Shown one piece after another: positions 10,510 to 19,980 of a stretch of 64,000 nt of DNA. This DNA comes from Streptomyces sp. NRRL WC-3605 (lineage in GTDB: Bacteria; Actinomycetota; Actinomycetes; Streptomycetales; Streptomycetaceae), in the NCBI RefSeq assembly GCF_001509795.1, contig NZ_LLZN01000048.1, positions 48,543 through 112,542 of the forward strand. Direction: 5' to 3'. A program made the translations under genes and the position numbers. Numbering within the stretch: the first letter of the stretch is position 1; each line of letters opens with the position of its first letter. Below the pieces are notes generated by a model. That model had not been told where the DNA came from, made no database searches, and saw only the letters and a program-made list of their open reading frames with translations.

Positions 10510-11307
10510 TCACAGCCCGAAGCGACGCTGGAGGTCTCCCAGCTGTCCGGGAAGGCGCGGTGCCCCGCCCGCTTGTGAAGGGCCTGTGTGCGCCCCACCG
10601 GAACCAGGGACTCCGGCGTCCGGCGGCAGCACCCCCGTGGCCTGCTCCGCCATGAGGGTCTCGCTCGACTGGAGCAGCACCGTGCCGGCCCCGACGAACT
10701 CGAACTGATGCTCCTCCCCGGACGCCCCTCCGAGGCCCGTCAGTGCACGTAGACCGCCCATCACGCCGGTCATGTAGCCATGGTCGTAGTGGTGGCACGG
10801 CGACGGGCAGTCGGCCCAGCCGACGAGCGCCTGCGGGTCCACCCGGATCGGGGGTTCCATGAACACCACCGGCCCGTTAGATGCGGCCACGAACTTTCCG
10901 GTTCCGATCAGTGTCAGAAAACCCGGCACGATCGATTGCTTGAGGGTAAGACTTGGCTGAAAAGCGAGCAGGTTGCCCGAGCGAATGGTCAGGTTGCCGT
11001 CGTCGAGGTCGTACGAATTGACGTCGAAAGCCCGGTCGGCCAGCAGCATCTTGCCCGAGCCCTCCGCCACGACCCAGTCGCTCGCGTGCAGTGGCGAATG
11101 GAAGGACGTACGGACGAGGCGGTCGAGACGGCCGTGCCCGATGCCGTTGAACTCCATCGAGCCGTAGTAGGCGATCATCTTGCCCTTCTGCAGGAACCAC
11201 TGGCTCCCCTTGAGCTCCACGCAGAAGGTGTACGAGTTCACGTTGTCGTCGCTGGGCAGCGTCATGGGGTCGTACACGGTGGGACCCGCGCCCGGGTAGT
11301 GGCTCAC
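10510..11307 (-). CDS. AIM24-family protein (third gene of a three-gene operon)
   Basis: The 265-residue product belongs to the AIM24/TerD-like beta-helix family. It shares with its two upstream neighbours the pattern of a short Asn/Asp-rich head, a LKGSQWFLQKGKMIAYYG strand, and a VDPQALVGW segment. The start is the GTG at 11307, which overlaps the stop of the upstream gene (GTGA) and has GGAGGAGAAG just ahead. A C-terminal extension follows the AIM24 core after about residue 195 and ends in a Pro/Gly-rich tail. The function is not established in bacteria; cytosolic, non-enzymatic binding roles are suggested by the fold. Confidence 0.75.
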   Translation of the reverse strand: MSHYPGAGPTVYDPMTLPSDDNVNSYTFCVELKGSQWFLQKGKMIAYYGSMEFNGIGHGRLDRLVRTSFHSPLHASDWVVAEGSGKMLLADRAFDVNSYDLDDGNLTIRSGNLLAFQPSLTLKQSIVPGFLTLIGTGKFVAASNGPVVFMEPPIRVDPQALVGWADCPSPCHHYDHGYMTGVMGGLRALTGLGGASGEEHQFEFVGAGTVLLQSSETLMAEQATGVLPPDAGVPGSGGAHTGPSQAGGAPRLPGQLGDLQRRFGL

Positions 11308-11954
11308 AGCTTCTCCTCCGAGGCCTGCACGTACACCGCACCACTGCCGCTGAGCTCCAGCTGGAACGCCTCGCCGGAGCCCCGGCCCACCATGTCCCGC
11401 CAGCCCAGCGCCGTCGACAGCTTGTTGCGTACGTCGCCGTGGTGGGCGACGTACGCCTGCGGGTCGACGTGGACGGGGCGCTGCGGGGTGATCGGGACCT
11501 CGAAGACCCCGCCGTGCGCCATGACCGCCACCGACCCGTGCCCCTTGAGGGTCGTCGTGAACAGGCCCTGGCCGCTGATCTGCCCGCGCACCATGCCCAT
11601 CACGCCGCCCTGCGAGCCGAGGAACATCGTGCCCTGCTGGAGGGTGCCCTCGAAGGCGAGCAGCCGGTCCGCCTCGACGCACAGGGTGTCCCCGGCGAGA
11701 CCGATCACCTGGATGTGGTGGCCGCCGTGCCCGAACAGCACCGTGCCGCTGCCCTCGACGGTCATCAGCGGGGTGTCCTCGTTCGCCACCCGGCGTCCGA
11801 TCATCGACATGATCCCGCCCTGGCCGCCGGCCATGTTCGGGGTGAAGGAGACGTCGCCCTTGTAGGCGAGCATCGCGCCGCGCTGACTGAACAGCCGCTG
11901 CCCCGGGACGACGGTCGCCTCGATCATCTTGGAGTTGATCTCACGGAAGGCCAT
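11304..11954 (-). CDS. AIM24-family protein (second gene of operon)
   Basis: This 216-residue protein (MAFREINSKMIEATVV) shows AIM24-like repeats: GDVSFTPNMAGGQGGIMSMIGRR, then a FGHGGHHIQVIGL strand and VDPQAYVAHHGDV. It starts one base after the upstream family member stops and overlaps the downstream one by four bases, so the three are almost certainly co-translated. It lacks a signal peptide or membrane segments. The three proteins differ enough to suggest a hetero-oligomer rather than redundancy, which is inference. Confidence 0.75.
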   Translation of the reverse strand: MAFREINSKMIEATVVPGQRLFSQRGAMLAYKGDVSFTPNMAGGQGGIMSMIGRRVANEDTPLMTVEGSGTVLFGHGGHHIQVIGLAGDTLCVEADRLLAFEGTLQQGTMFLGSQGGVMGMVRGQISGQGLFTTTLKGHGSVAVMAHGGVFEVPITPQRPVHVDPQAYVAHHGDVRNKLSTALGWRDMVGRGSGEAFQLELSGSGAVYVQASEEKL

Positions 11955-11955
11955 C

Positions 11956-12588
11956 TCAGAGGTCCCCCGCGATCGTGTTGCGCTCGCTCGGCTGCACGTA
12001 CACCAGCCCGTCCCCCTCGAAGCGGATCTGGAAGGCCTCCCCGCCGCCCTCGCCCATGAGCGTGCGGAACGTCACACCGGACTGGAAGGACTGCCGCAGG
12101 TTCCCCTGGTGCGCCACGTAGGCACCCGGGTCCACGGTCAGCGGGTACTGCGCGCTGACCCGCAGCACCACCGCCGGGCCGTCCGACATGATCGCCGCCT
12201 GCCCGTGCCCCTCGACCGTCGTCGTGAACAGCCCGTTGCCCTGGGAGGCGCCGCGCATGCCCGTGAAGGACGTGCCGGTCCGCAGCGCCGCGTCCGTCGC
12301 GAGCAGGTTGCTCGACTCGACGTACAGCTTGTCGCCCTGGAGGCCGACCAGGTTGATCTCTGAGGCCCGGTCCGCGAACCAGCACGTCCCGTGCCCCTTC
12401 ACCTCCATCACCGTCATCTGCTCACCGGTGAGGCGCCGGGTCACCATGCCCCGGATGCCCTCACCGCCGCCGCTCATCTTCTTGAAGGCCATCTGCCCGT
12501 CGTACGCGACCATCGAGCCGTTCTTCGCCTTCACGGCGTCCCCGGTCATGTCGACGGCGAGCACCTTGCTGCCCTGGAGTCGGAACAT
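11956..12588 (-). CDS. AIM24-family protein (first gene of operon)
   Basis: The 210-residue protein starts at ATG 12588 (MFRLQGSKVLAVDMTGDAVK) and has the same AIM24 plan: SMVAYDGQMAFKKM, a Gly-rich turn, WFADRASEINLVGL and VDPGAYVAHQGNL. Longer readings upstream to 12741 are rejected because they consist of Arg/Pro/Ala-rich sequence without family resemblance. It leads an operon of three closely packed paralogues on the minus strand. No catalytic motif is visible. Family membership is confident; role is unknown. Confidence 0.75.
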   Translation of the reverse strand: MFRLQGSKVLAVDMTGDAVKAKNGSMVAYDGQMAFKKMSGGGEGIRGMVTRRLTGEQMTVMEVKGHGTCWFADRASEINLVGLQGDKLYVESSNLLATDAALRTGTSFTGMRGASQGNGLFTTTVEGHGQAAIMSDGPAVVLRVSAQYPLTVDPGAYVAHQGNLRQSFQSGVTFRTLMGEGGGEAFQIRFEGDGLVYVQPSERNTIAGDL

Positions 12589-12825
12589 CGCCACGCAGCG
12601 AAGGTAACCGCAGGCGCCCCCGGCGGACAGATACCTGCGACGGACTTCACCCCTGACGGGACCCTGGGCCGGTCCGGGCCGGGCGGGCGCGCGTGCGGCC
12701 GCCGACCCCCGCGCCCCGGGCGCCTCCCGGGTTTGCCACAATGGCCGAGGCGATTGTGCTTGCGTTCACAAGCTGATCACGGCCGCTCGCCGTCACTCCC
12801 GCCCACTCCACTCCGAAGGTGAACC

Positions 12826-13170
12826 GTGGACCTCAAGACCGCCGGCGCGCTGCGCCGCCTCCGTCTCGTCTCGACCCCCGAGGCGGTCTCGTTCCTGCTC
12901 CTGCTCGTCTGCTCGGTGCTGAAGCGGACCACGGACTTCAACGCGGTGCCCGTGATGGGCGCGGTCCACGGAATGCTGTTCGTCCTGTACCTGGTCTTCT
13001 GGGCGGACGCCTGGAACCGCGCCAAGTGGCCGCTGGGCACGGCCGCCCTCTACCTCGTCCTCTCCGTCCTGCCGACCGGCGGGTTCTTCGCCGACCGCCG
13101 CCTCAAGCGGGAGGCCGAGGACGCGGTGATCGCGTCCCGCGCCCGTCAGGAAGGGATCGTGAACGCATGA
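12826..13170 (+). CDS. DUF3817 integral membrane protein
   Basis: This 114-residue protein has three hydrophobic helices ([48 protein letters not shown]) and the family hallmark [14 protein letters not shown]. It starts with GTG 12826 and overlaps the next gene by ATGA. A second DUF3817 gene lies at 23,981, on the other side of the polyketide cluster. The function of the family is not known; it is a conserved actinobacterial membrane protein. Confidence 0.8.
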   Translation: MDLKTAGALRRLRLVSTPEAVSFLLLLVCSVLKRTTDFNAVPVMGAVHGMLFVLYLVFWADAWNRAKWPLGTAALYLVLSVLPTGGFFADRRLKREAEDAVIASRARQEGIVNA

Positions 13171-13463
13171 TCGTCGCGTTCTCCGTGACCCCGCTCGGTG
13201 TCGGCGAGGACGTGGGGGAGTACGTCGCCGACGCCGTCCGGGTGGTCCGCGAGTCCGGGCTGCCGCACCGCACCGACGCGATGTTCACCTCCGTCGAGGG
13301 CGAGAGCTGGGACGAGGTCATGGACGTCGTCAAGCGCGCCGTCGCGGCCGTCGAGGCGCGGGCGCCCCGCGTGTCGCTCGTGCTGAAGGCGGACATCCGG
13401 CCCGGCGTGACCGACGGACTCACCTCCAAGGTGGAGACCGTGGAGCGGTACCTGGCCGGATGA
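13167..13463 (+). CDS. MTH1187/YkoF-like thiamine-binding family protein
   Basis: The 98-residue protein has the ferredoxin-like pattern of the MTH1187 (DUF77) family: [20 protein letters not shown], then a central [16 protein letters not shown] and C-terminal [13 protein letters not shown]. Relatives bind thiamine or its pyrimidine, but no substrate is shown here. It is translationally coupled to the DUF3817 gene by a 4-base overlap, and the pair is followed by a strong hairpin. Confidence 0.75.
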   Translation: MIVAFSVTPLGVGEDVGEYVADAVRVVRESGLPHRTDAMFTSVEGESWDEVMDVVKRAVAAVEARAPRVSLVLKADIRPGVTDGLTSKVETVERYLAG

Positions 13464-13517
13464 CCGGCCGCCGGTGAGCTCCGGCATCGCACAACCCCCC
13501 TGCCGGCAGGGGGACTT

Positions 13518-13547
13518 CGAGGCGCCCCCGGCCGCGGGGGCGCCTCG
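13518..13547 (+). terminator. Strong hairpin after the MTH1187-like gene
   Basis: CGAGGCGCCCCCG (13518-13530) and CGGGGGCGCCTCG (13535-13547) form a perfect 13-bp stem with a 4-nt loop. It separates housekeeping genes from the polyketide cluster. No U-tract is present. Confidence 0.65.
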
Positions 13548-13705
13548 CGGCGTTCCGGGACGCGGGGGGATCCCTCAGATGGCCCGCGCGGCTCGCGGTC
13601 CGAAAGGCCCTGACCCACGATGAAGGCTCAGGGCCGAGATCCACGTTCGCGCTGGTGGACGAGGGTTCGGCCGCCGCTTGCTCCCGCGAAGGAAGGGTCC
13701 GCCGG

Positions 13706-14815
13706 ATGACCACTTCGCCCAGTACGTCGCAGTCGGCGTTCGACGGCTCCAGGATGCGCGTCCTCCTGTTCGTCGACCTCAAGGAAGGCGCGCAGCAGGA
13801 GTTCCTGGACGCCTACGAGCAGATGCGCGACCGCGTCGCGTCGATACCCGGTCACCTCGGTGACCAGCTCTGCCAGTCCGTGGACAACCCCGCCCAGTGG
13901 ATCATCACCAGTGAGTGGGCCACGGCCCCGCCCTACCTCGCCTGGGTCAACAGCGAGGACCACATCGAGACGGTCCGGCCGCTGCAGAACTGCGTCCGTG
14001 AGCTCCGCTCGGCACGCTTCGGCGTGGTCCGCGAGACCGGCGGACGCGAGCGTCCCACCGGTGGGCTCCAGACGGCCCCGAGGACGGGCGACGGCGTGAT
14101 CCGACACGCCCTCACCTTCACCGTCAAGCCCGGTTCCGAGTCCAAGGTCGCGGAGATCCTCGCCGGTTACACGCCGCCGGAGGCCCGCGTCGACGACACG
14201 ACGCGGCTGCGCCGCACCACCCTCTTCATGCACGGCAACCGCGTCGTGCGCACCGTGGAGGTGGAGGGCGACCTGACCAAGGCGCTCCGCCACGTCTCCC
14301 GCCAGCCCGAGATCCGGGCCGTGGAAGAGGCTCTGAACCCGCATCTGGAGCAGGACCGGGACCTCGCCGACCCCGACTCGGCCCGCACCTTCTTCATCCG
14401 CGCCGCGATGCCGCCCGTCCACCACGTGGCGCGCGGCGGCCCGGAACCCGACGGCATCACCCGGCACGCCCTGTACTACCCGGCGCGGCCGGGCTGCGGA
14501 CTGGCGCTCGCCGAACTGCTGGCCCGTCAGGACGAGGCGGCCGCCGCCGACCCGGCGTCCCCCGTCCACCGCAGCACCGTATTCCAGCGCGAGGACATCG
14601 TCGTCCGCCTGGTCGACGTCCGGGGCGACCCCGAGACCGACCCGGCCAGGACGCTCGGCATCGACGGCCCGCGCAAGGCCGCCGTCCTCGCCCGTCTGCT
14701 CGACGGCGAGGCGCTCGGCGTGCCGGGACCGCTCCCGGGCGAGCGCGAGGCGCACCGCCTCCTCGCCCACGCCGGCATGGCGCTGATCACCGACCGCAGG
14801 GCCGCGCAGTCCTGA
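13706..14815 (+). CDS. SchA/CurD-domain polyketide protein, WhiE ORF I-like
   Basis: The 369-residue protein combines an N-terminal ferredoxin-like monooxygenase/cyclase-type domain (about residues 15-110) with two SchA/CurD-type modules (about 130-215 and 250-340). The first domain contains [16 protein letters not shown]; the modules contain [16 protein letters not shown] and [14 protein letters not shown]. It is the first gene of the spore-pigment-type cluster and matches WhiE ORF I in layout. The start is ATG 13706, behind GGAAGGG. The N-terminal domain is closely similar to the separate 106-residue protein at the far end of the cluster (23024-23344). The biochemical role of SchA/CurD proteins is not settled. 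Confidence 0.75.
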   Translation: MTTSPSTSQSAFDGSRMRVLLFVDLKEGAQQEFLDAYEQMRDRVASIPGHLGDQLCQSVDNPAQWIITSEWATAPPYLAWVNSEDHIETVRPLQNCVRELRSARFGVVRETGGRERPTGGLQTAPRTGDGVIRHALTFTVKPGSESKVAEILAGYTPPEARVDDTTRLRRTTLFMHGNRVVRTVEVEGDLTKALRHVSRQPEIRAVEEALNPHLEQDRDLADPDSARTFFIRAAMPPVHHVARGGPEPDGITRHALYYPARPGCGLALAELLARQDEAAAADPASPVHRSTVFQREDIVVRLVDVRGDPETDPARTLGIDGPRKAAVLARLLDGEALGVPGPLPGEREAHRLLAHAGMALITDRRAAQS

Positions 14816-14859
14816 CGGCGCGGGGACCGACACCTCACCGAACGACCTGGAGACAGACC

Positions 14860-15324
14860 ATGGACAAGATGCGCCCGCGCGTCGTGGACCTCAACGAGAT
14901 CGAGCCGAACCGCAAGCGCGGCGGCGACATCCGCACCCTGCTCACCCCCGTCACAGTGGGCTCCACCAGCGGTTTCATGGGCCTGGCCATCATGCGGCCC
15001 GGCGAACGCATCAGTGAGCACTACCACCCGTACTCGGAGGAGTTCGTGTACGTCGTGGAGGGCCGGCTGGAGGTCGACCTGGACGGAGAAACGTTTTCCC
15101 TCAAGTCCGACCAGGGCCTCATGATCCCCATCGACATGCGGCACCGCTTCCGCAACGTCGGTGACGAGGAGGCCCGGATGATCTTCCACCTCGGCCCGCT
15201 CGCCCCCAAGCCGAGCCTCGGCCACGTCGACACCGAGGCCCCGGAGATCAGCGACGACATCAAGCCCTACCCGCTCGTCCAGGAAGAGGGAGCGAGCCCC
15301 GCCCGGCCCGGGGTGTTGTCATGA
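14860..15324 (+). CDS. Cupin-domain polyketide protein, WhiE ORF II-like
   Basis: The 154-residue protein is a single-domain cupin. Motif 1 is [21 protein letters not shown], supplying His, His and Glu metal ligands, and motif 2 is [15 protein letters not shown] with the last His. It begins [16 protein letters not shown] with a GGAGA site upstream. In spore-pigment clusters the homologous gene sits just before the ketosynthase, as here, and the ATGA overlap with KS-alpha shows coupling. A role in polyketide modification or ring closure is inferred from cluster position. Confidence 0.8.
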   Translation: MDKMRPRVVDLNEIEPNRKRGGDIRTLLTPVTVGSTSGFMGLAIMRPGERISEHYHPYSEEFVYVVEGRLEVDLDGETFSLKSDQGLMIPIDMRHRFRNVGDEEARMIFHLGPLAPKPSLGHVDTEAPEISDDIKPYPLVQEEGASPARPGVLS

Positions 15325-16592
15325 CCCGGCGCGTGGCGGTGACCGGCATAGGCGTGGTCGCCCCCGGCGGCATAGGCGTCCCCGCCTTCTGGGACCTGCT
15401 GTCCAGCGGCCGCACGGCGACCCGCGGGATCACCCTCTTCGACCCCGAGGGGCTGCGCTCCCGCATAGCCGCCGAGTGCGACTTCGACCCCGCCGAGCAC
15501 GGGCTCGACCCCGCCATCGGCGAACGCGCCGACCGCTACATCCAGTTCGCCCTGGTCGCCGCCCAGGAGGCCGTGACCGACAGCGGGGTCGACCTCGCCG
15601 CCGAGAACCCCTGGCGCGTGGCCGTCTCCCTCGGCAGCGCGGTCGGCGGCACCACCCGCCTGGAGCGCGACTACGTGCTCGTCAGCGCGCACGGCGAGCG
15701 CTGGGACGTCGACCACCGGGCCGCCGGACCCGAGCTGCACCGGGCGTTCTCGCCCAGCACGCTCGCCTCCGACGTCGCCGAACGCTTCGGCGCCCAGGGG
15801 CCCGTGCAGACCGTGTCCACCGGCTGCACCTCCGGACTCGACGCCGTCGGCTACGCCTTCCACACCATCGAGGAGGGCCGCGCCGACATCTGCCTCGCAG
15901 GGGCCTCGGACTCCCCGATCTCCCCGATCACCATGGCGTGCTTCGACGCCATCAAGGCCACCTCGCCGAACAACGACGACCCGGCCCACGCCTCACGGCC
16001 TTTCGACGCCCACCGCGACGGCTTCGTCATGGGCGAGGGCGCCGCCGTCCTCGTCCTGGAGGAACTGGAGCACGCCCGGGCCCGCGGAGCGCACGTCTAC
16101 TGCGAGATCGGCGGCTACGCCACCTTCGGCAACGCCTACCACATGACCGGTCTGACCAGTGAGGGCCTGGAGATGGCCCGCGCCATCGACGAGACGCTCG
16201 ACCACGCGCGGGTGAACCCCACGGAGATCGACTACGTCAACGCGCACGGCTCCGGCACCCGCCAGAACGACCGGCACGAGACCGCCGCCGTCAAGAAGTC
16301 GCTGGGCTCCCACGCCTACGACACCCCCATGAGCTCCATCAAGTCCATGGTGGGCCACTCGCTCGGCGCGATCGGCGCGATCGAGGTCGTCGCCTGCGTC
16401 CTCGCGCTGGCCCGCCAGGTGGTGCCGCCGACGGCCAACTACGAGACCCCGGACCCCGAGTGCGACCTGGACTACGTCCCGCGCACCGCACGCCCCCGCC
16501 GGCTGGACAACGTCCTGTCCGTGGGCAGCGGCTTCGGCGGGTTCCAGTCCGCGGTGCTCCTGACGGGCCCCCAGGGGAGGAGACGACGATGA
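15321..16592 (+). CDS. Type II polyketide ketosynthase alpha subunit
   Basis: The 423-residue KS-alpha carries the complete thiolase-fold triad: Cys169 in [13 protein letters not shown], His309 in [14 protein letters not shown], and His346 in [13 protein letters not shown]. With the chain-length factor it builds the poly-beta-keto chain from malonyl-ACP. The gene overlaps the cupin upstream and the chain-length factor downstream, each by 4 bases, the usual minimal PKS arrangement. Accompanying genes point to a spore-pigment (WhiE ORF III) rather than an antibiotic enzyme. Confidence 0.95.
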   Translation: MTRRVAVTGIGVVAPGGIGVPAFWDLLSSGRTATRGITLFDPEGLRSRIAAECDFDPAEHGLDPAIGERADRYIQFALVAAQEAVTDSGVDLAAENPWRVAVSLGSAVGGTTRLERDYVLVSAHGERWDVDHRAAGPELHRAFSPSTLASDVAERFGAQGPVQTVSTGCTSGLDAVGYAFHTIEEGRADICLAGASDSPISPITMACFDAIKATSPNNDDPAHASRPFDAHRDGFVMGEGAAVLVLEELEHARARGAHVYCEIGGYATFGNAYHMTGLTSEGLEMARAIDETLDHARVNPTEIDYVNAHGSGTRQNDRHETAAVKKSLGSHAYDTPMSSIKSMVGHSLGAIGAIEVVACVLALARQVVPPTANYETPDPECDLDYVPRTARPRRLDNVLSVGSGFGGFQSAVLLTGPQGRRRR

Positions 16593-17839
16593 GTGGTCGA
16601 GCCACCCGGCGGACGGCCGTCACCGGCATCGGCGTGGTCGCGCCCAACGGGCTGCACGCCGAGACGTACTGGAAGAACGTCAAGGACGGCACCAGCGTCC
16701 TCGACCGGGTCACCCGCGAGGGCTGCGAACACCTGCCGCTCCGGGTCGCCGGAGAGGTCCGCGGCTTCGACGCCGCCGCGCTGATCGAGGAGACCTTCCT
16801 CGTCCAGACCGACAAGTTCACCCACTTCGCGCTCGCGGCCGCCGACGCCGCGCTCCAGGACGCCGGGCTGAGCCAGGCCGCCTGGGCCGAGGCGCCGTAC
16901 TCCGTCGGCGTCGTCACCGCCGCCGGATCGGGCGGCGGCGAGTTCGGCCAGCGCGAACTGCAGAAACTGTGGGGCAAGGGCTCCCGGTTCGTCGGGCCCT
17001 ACCAGTCCATCGCCTGGTTCTACGCGGCCAGCACCGGCCAGATCTCCATCCGCAAGGGCTTCAAGGGCCCCTGCTCGGTGGTGGCCGCCGACGAGGCGGG
17101 CGGCCTCGACGCCGTCGCGCACGCCGCCCGGGCCGTCCACCGCGGCACCGACGTCATCGTGGTCGGGGCGGCCGAGGCACCCCTCGCCCCCTACTCGGGC
17201 GTCTGCCAGCTCGGCTACCCCGAGCTCAGCACCGAGGCGGACCCCGCCCGCGCCTACCGTCCCTTCACCTCGGCGGCCTGCGGCTTCGTGCCCGCCGAGG
17301 GCGGCGCCGTGCTGGTCGTGGAGAGCCTGGACCGGGCGCGGCGCCGGGACGCGGACGTACGGGCCACCGTCGCCGGGCACGCCGCGACCTTCACCGGCGC
17401 CTCGCGCTGGGACCGCTCCCGGGAAGGGCTCGCGCAGGCCGTCCGGGTCGCCCTCGACGAGGCCGGCTGCGCTCCGGAGGAGATCGACGTGGTCTTCGCC
17501 GACGCGCTGGGCGTCCCCGAGGCCGACCGCGCCGAGGCGCTCGCCCTCGCCGACGCCCTCGGCGCGCACGGCACCCGTGTGCCGGTCACCGCCCCCAAGG
17601 CCGGCATCGGGCGCTCCTACTGCGGGGCGCCGATGCTCGACATCGTGGCCGCGGTGCAGGCCATGGAGCACGGGCTGATCCCGCCGACGCCGGGCGTCTT
17701 CGACATCTGCCACGACATCGACCTGGTGACGTCCTCGGCCCGCCCGGCCGACCTGCGCACCGCCCTCGTCCTCAGCCGGGGACTCATGGGCTCCAACGCG
17801 GCGCTCGTCCTGCGCCGGGGCGACGCGTCCGCCGTCTAG
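16589..17839 (+). CDS. Type II polyketide chain-length factor (KS-beta)
   Basis: The 416-residue protein is homologous to the ketosynthase but has lost the active-site Cys: the aligned residue is Glu169 in [14 protein letters not shown]. Most chain-length factors carry Gln here, so Glu is a variant. The usual catalytic His motifs are also degraded ([11 protein letters not shown] in place of NAHGSGT). It pairs with KS-alpha to set chain length. The start ATG 16589 overlaps the ketosynthase stop and has GGGGAGGAG upstream, which excludes longer upstream readings. Confidence 0.93.
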   Translation: MSGRATRRTAVTGIGVVAPNGLHAETYWKNVKDGTSVLDRVTREGCEHLPLRVAGEVRGFDAAALIEETFLVQTDKFTHFALAAADAALQDAGLSQAAWAEAPYSVGVVTAAGSGGGEFGQRELQKLWGKGSRFVGPYQSIAWFYAASTGQISIRKGFKGPCSVVAADEAGGLDAVAHAARAVHRGTDVIVVGAAEAPLAPYSGVCQLGYPELSTEADPARAYRPFTSAACGFVPAEGGAVLVVESLDRARRRDADVRATVAGHAATFTGASRWDRSREGLAQAVRVALDEAGCAPEEIDVVFADALGVPEADRAEALALADALGAHGTRVPVTAPKAGIGRSYCGAPMLDIVAAVQAMEHGLIPPTPGVFDICHDIDLVTSSARPADLRTALVLSRGLMGSNAALVLRRGDASAV

Positions 17840-17858
17840 ACCGACAAGGAGAACGTGT

Positions 17859-18890
<1,032 letters not shown>

Positions 18891-18905
18891 CGGACCCGTA
18901 CGACG

Positions 18906-18946
18906 AAGGCCGCCGCCCGCACCCACCCGGTGCGGGCGGCGGCCTT
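18906..18946. terminator. Bidirectional terminator between convergent cyclase and amidohydrolase genes
   Basis: AAGGCCGCCGCCCGCA (18906-18921) and TGCGGGCGGCGGCCTT (18931-18946) form a perfect 16-bp stem with a 9-nt loop. The A and T flanks make it suitable for termination in both directions. Confidence 0.8.
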
Positions 18947-18969
18947 TCGTCGCCGCCGTGGAGTCGGCG

Positions 18970-19938
18970 CTACGACCGGTCGAGCGCCGGCATCAGGCGC
19001 AGCGCGTTGTCCCGGTTGATGCGCTGGAGCTGCTCCTCGGACAGGAACGGGTCGCTGTCCAGGGCCGGGGTCACCCGGTCGGCGATGACGTGCGCGGGCG
19101 TCGGCGGCCAGTCGGTGCCGAAGAGGATGCGGTCCGGATCCACCGTGGCCATCAGCGTCGGTGTCGCAGACGGCGACATCGGCCCGGCCGTGTCGAAGTA
19201 GAAGCGGTGCAGGTAGTCGCGGACGCGCTCGGGCTCGATGCCCGGCTCCACGGAACCGCCGAACAGCTCCAGGCGGGTGGCCATGTAGGGGAGGAAGCCG
19301 CCGCCGTGCGGCAGGATGAAGCTCAGGTTCGGGTAGCGGTCCAGCGTGCCGTTGCGGATGAGGTTCACGGCCGCGCGGGTCGTGTCCATCAGGAAGTCGC
19401 ACACGAAGGGCGGCATCCCGGGCAGGCCGCCCGCGCCGTCCTTGCCGGCCGGCACCTCCATGGGGTGCGTGCTGACGACCGCGGACCGCTCGTCCAGCTC
19501 CCGCAGCAGCCGGTCGTGCGCCGGGTCACCGAGGAAGACGCCGCCCATGCTGGTCCGGGTGCTCACCCCGACCGCGCCGAGCTCGTCGAGGCCGTGCCGC
19601 ACGCTCCAGGACGAAAGCTCCAGGTCGTCCAGGAAGACCGGGGTGAAGAAGGCGAAGCGCTCCGGGTCGGCCTCGACGACGTCGGCGGCCGCGCGCAGCG
19701 CGACCCGGGCGCTCTCCTGACGGGCGGTCCGGTCCTGGAACCGGCCGAGCATGGCCACGGTCATCACGGCGGTGCCGATGCCCGTCTTGTCCATGATCTC
19801 CAGCGCCGCGTCGCGGTCCCAGCGGGTCCACCAGGGAAGCCTCTCCCGGTCGACGACGCCGTGCTGCTCCGCCCAGTCCAGCCAGGCCGGGGCGGTGAAG
19901 TGGTGGTGGACGTCGATGCGTCCGGCGAGAGGGGGCAT
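18970..19938 (-). CDS. Amidohydrolase-2 family protein (ACMSD/resorcylate decarboxylase type)
   Basis: The 322-residue protein has the metal-binding start RIDVHHHFTAPAWLDW, a His in LPHGGGFLPYMATR, and the Asp-containing C-terminal motif FGTDWPPTP. This set is typical of the ACMSD-like subgroup, which includes zinc-dependent decarboxylases of aromatic acids. It is 42 bp downstream of, and co-oriented with, the FAD monooxygenase. A decarboxylase or hydrolase step acting on the aromatic polyketide is plausible. It is not part of the basic eight-gene whiE set as I recall it, so it may give the pigment a distinct structure. Confidence 0.8.
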   Translation of the reverse strand: MPPLAGRIDVHHHFTAPAWLDWAEQHGVVDRERLPWWTRWDRDAALEIMDKTGIGTAVMTVAMLGRFQDRTARQESARVALRAAADVVEADPERFAFFTPVFLDDLELSSWSVRHGLDELGAVGVSTRTSMGGVFLGDPAHDRLLRELDERSAVVSTHPMEVPAGKDGAGGLPGMPPFVCDFLMDTTRAAVNLIRNGTLDRYPNLSFILPHGGGFLPYMATRLELFGGSVEPGIEPERVRDYLHRFYFDTAGPMSPSATPTLMATVDPDRILFGTDWPPTPAHVIADRVTPALDSDPFLSEEQLQRINRDNALRLMPALDRS

Positions 19939-19980
19939 GGCACACCGTCCTCGGTGCTCGATGAGGGGAAACTGCGCGGG

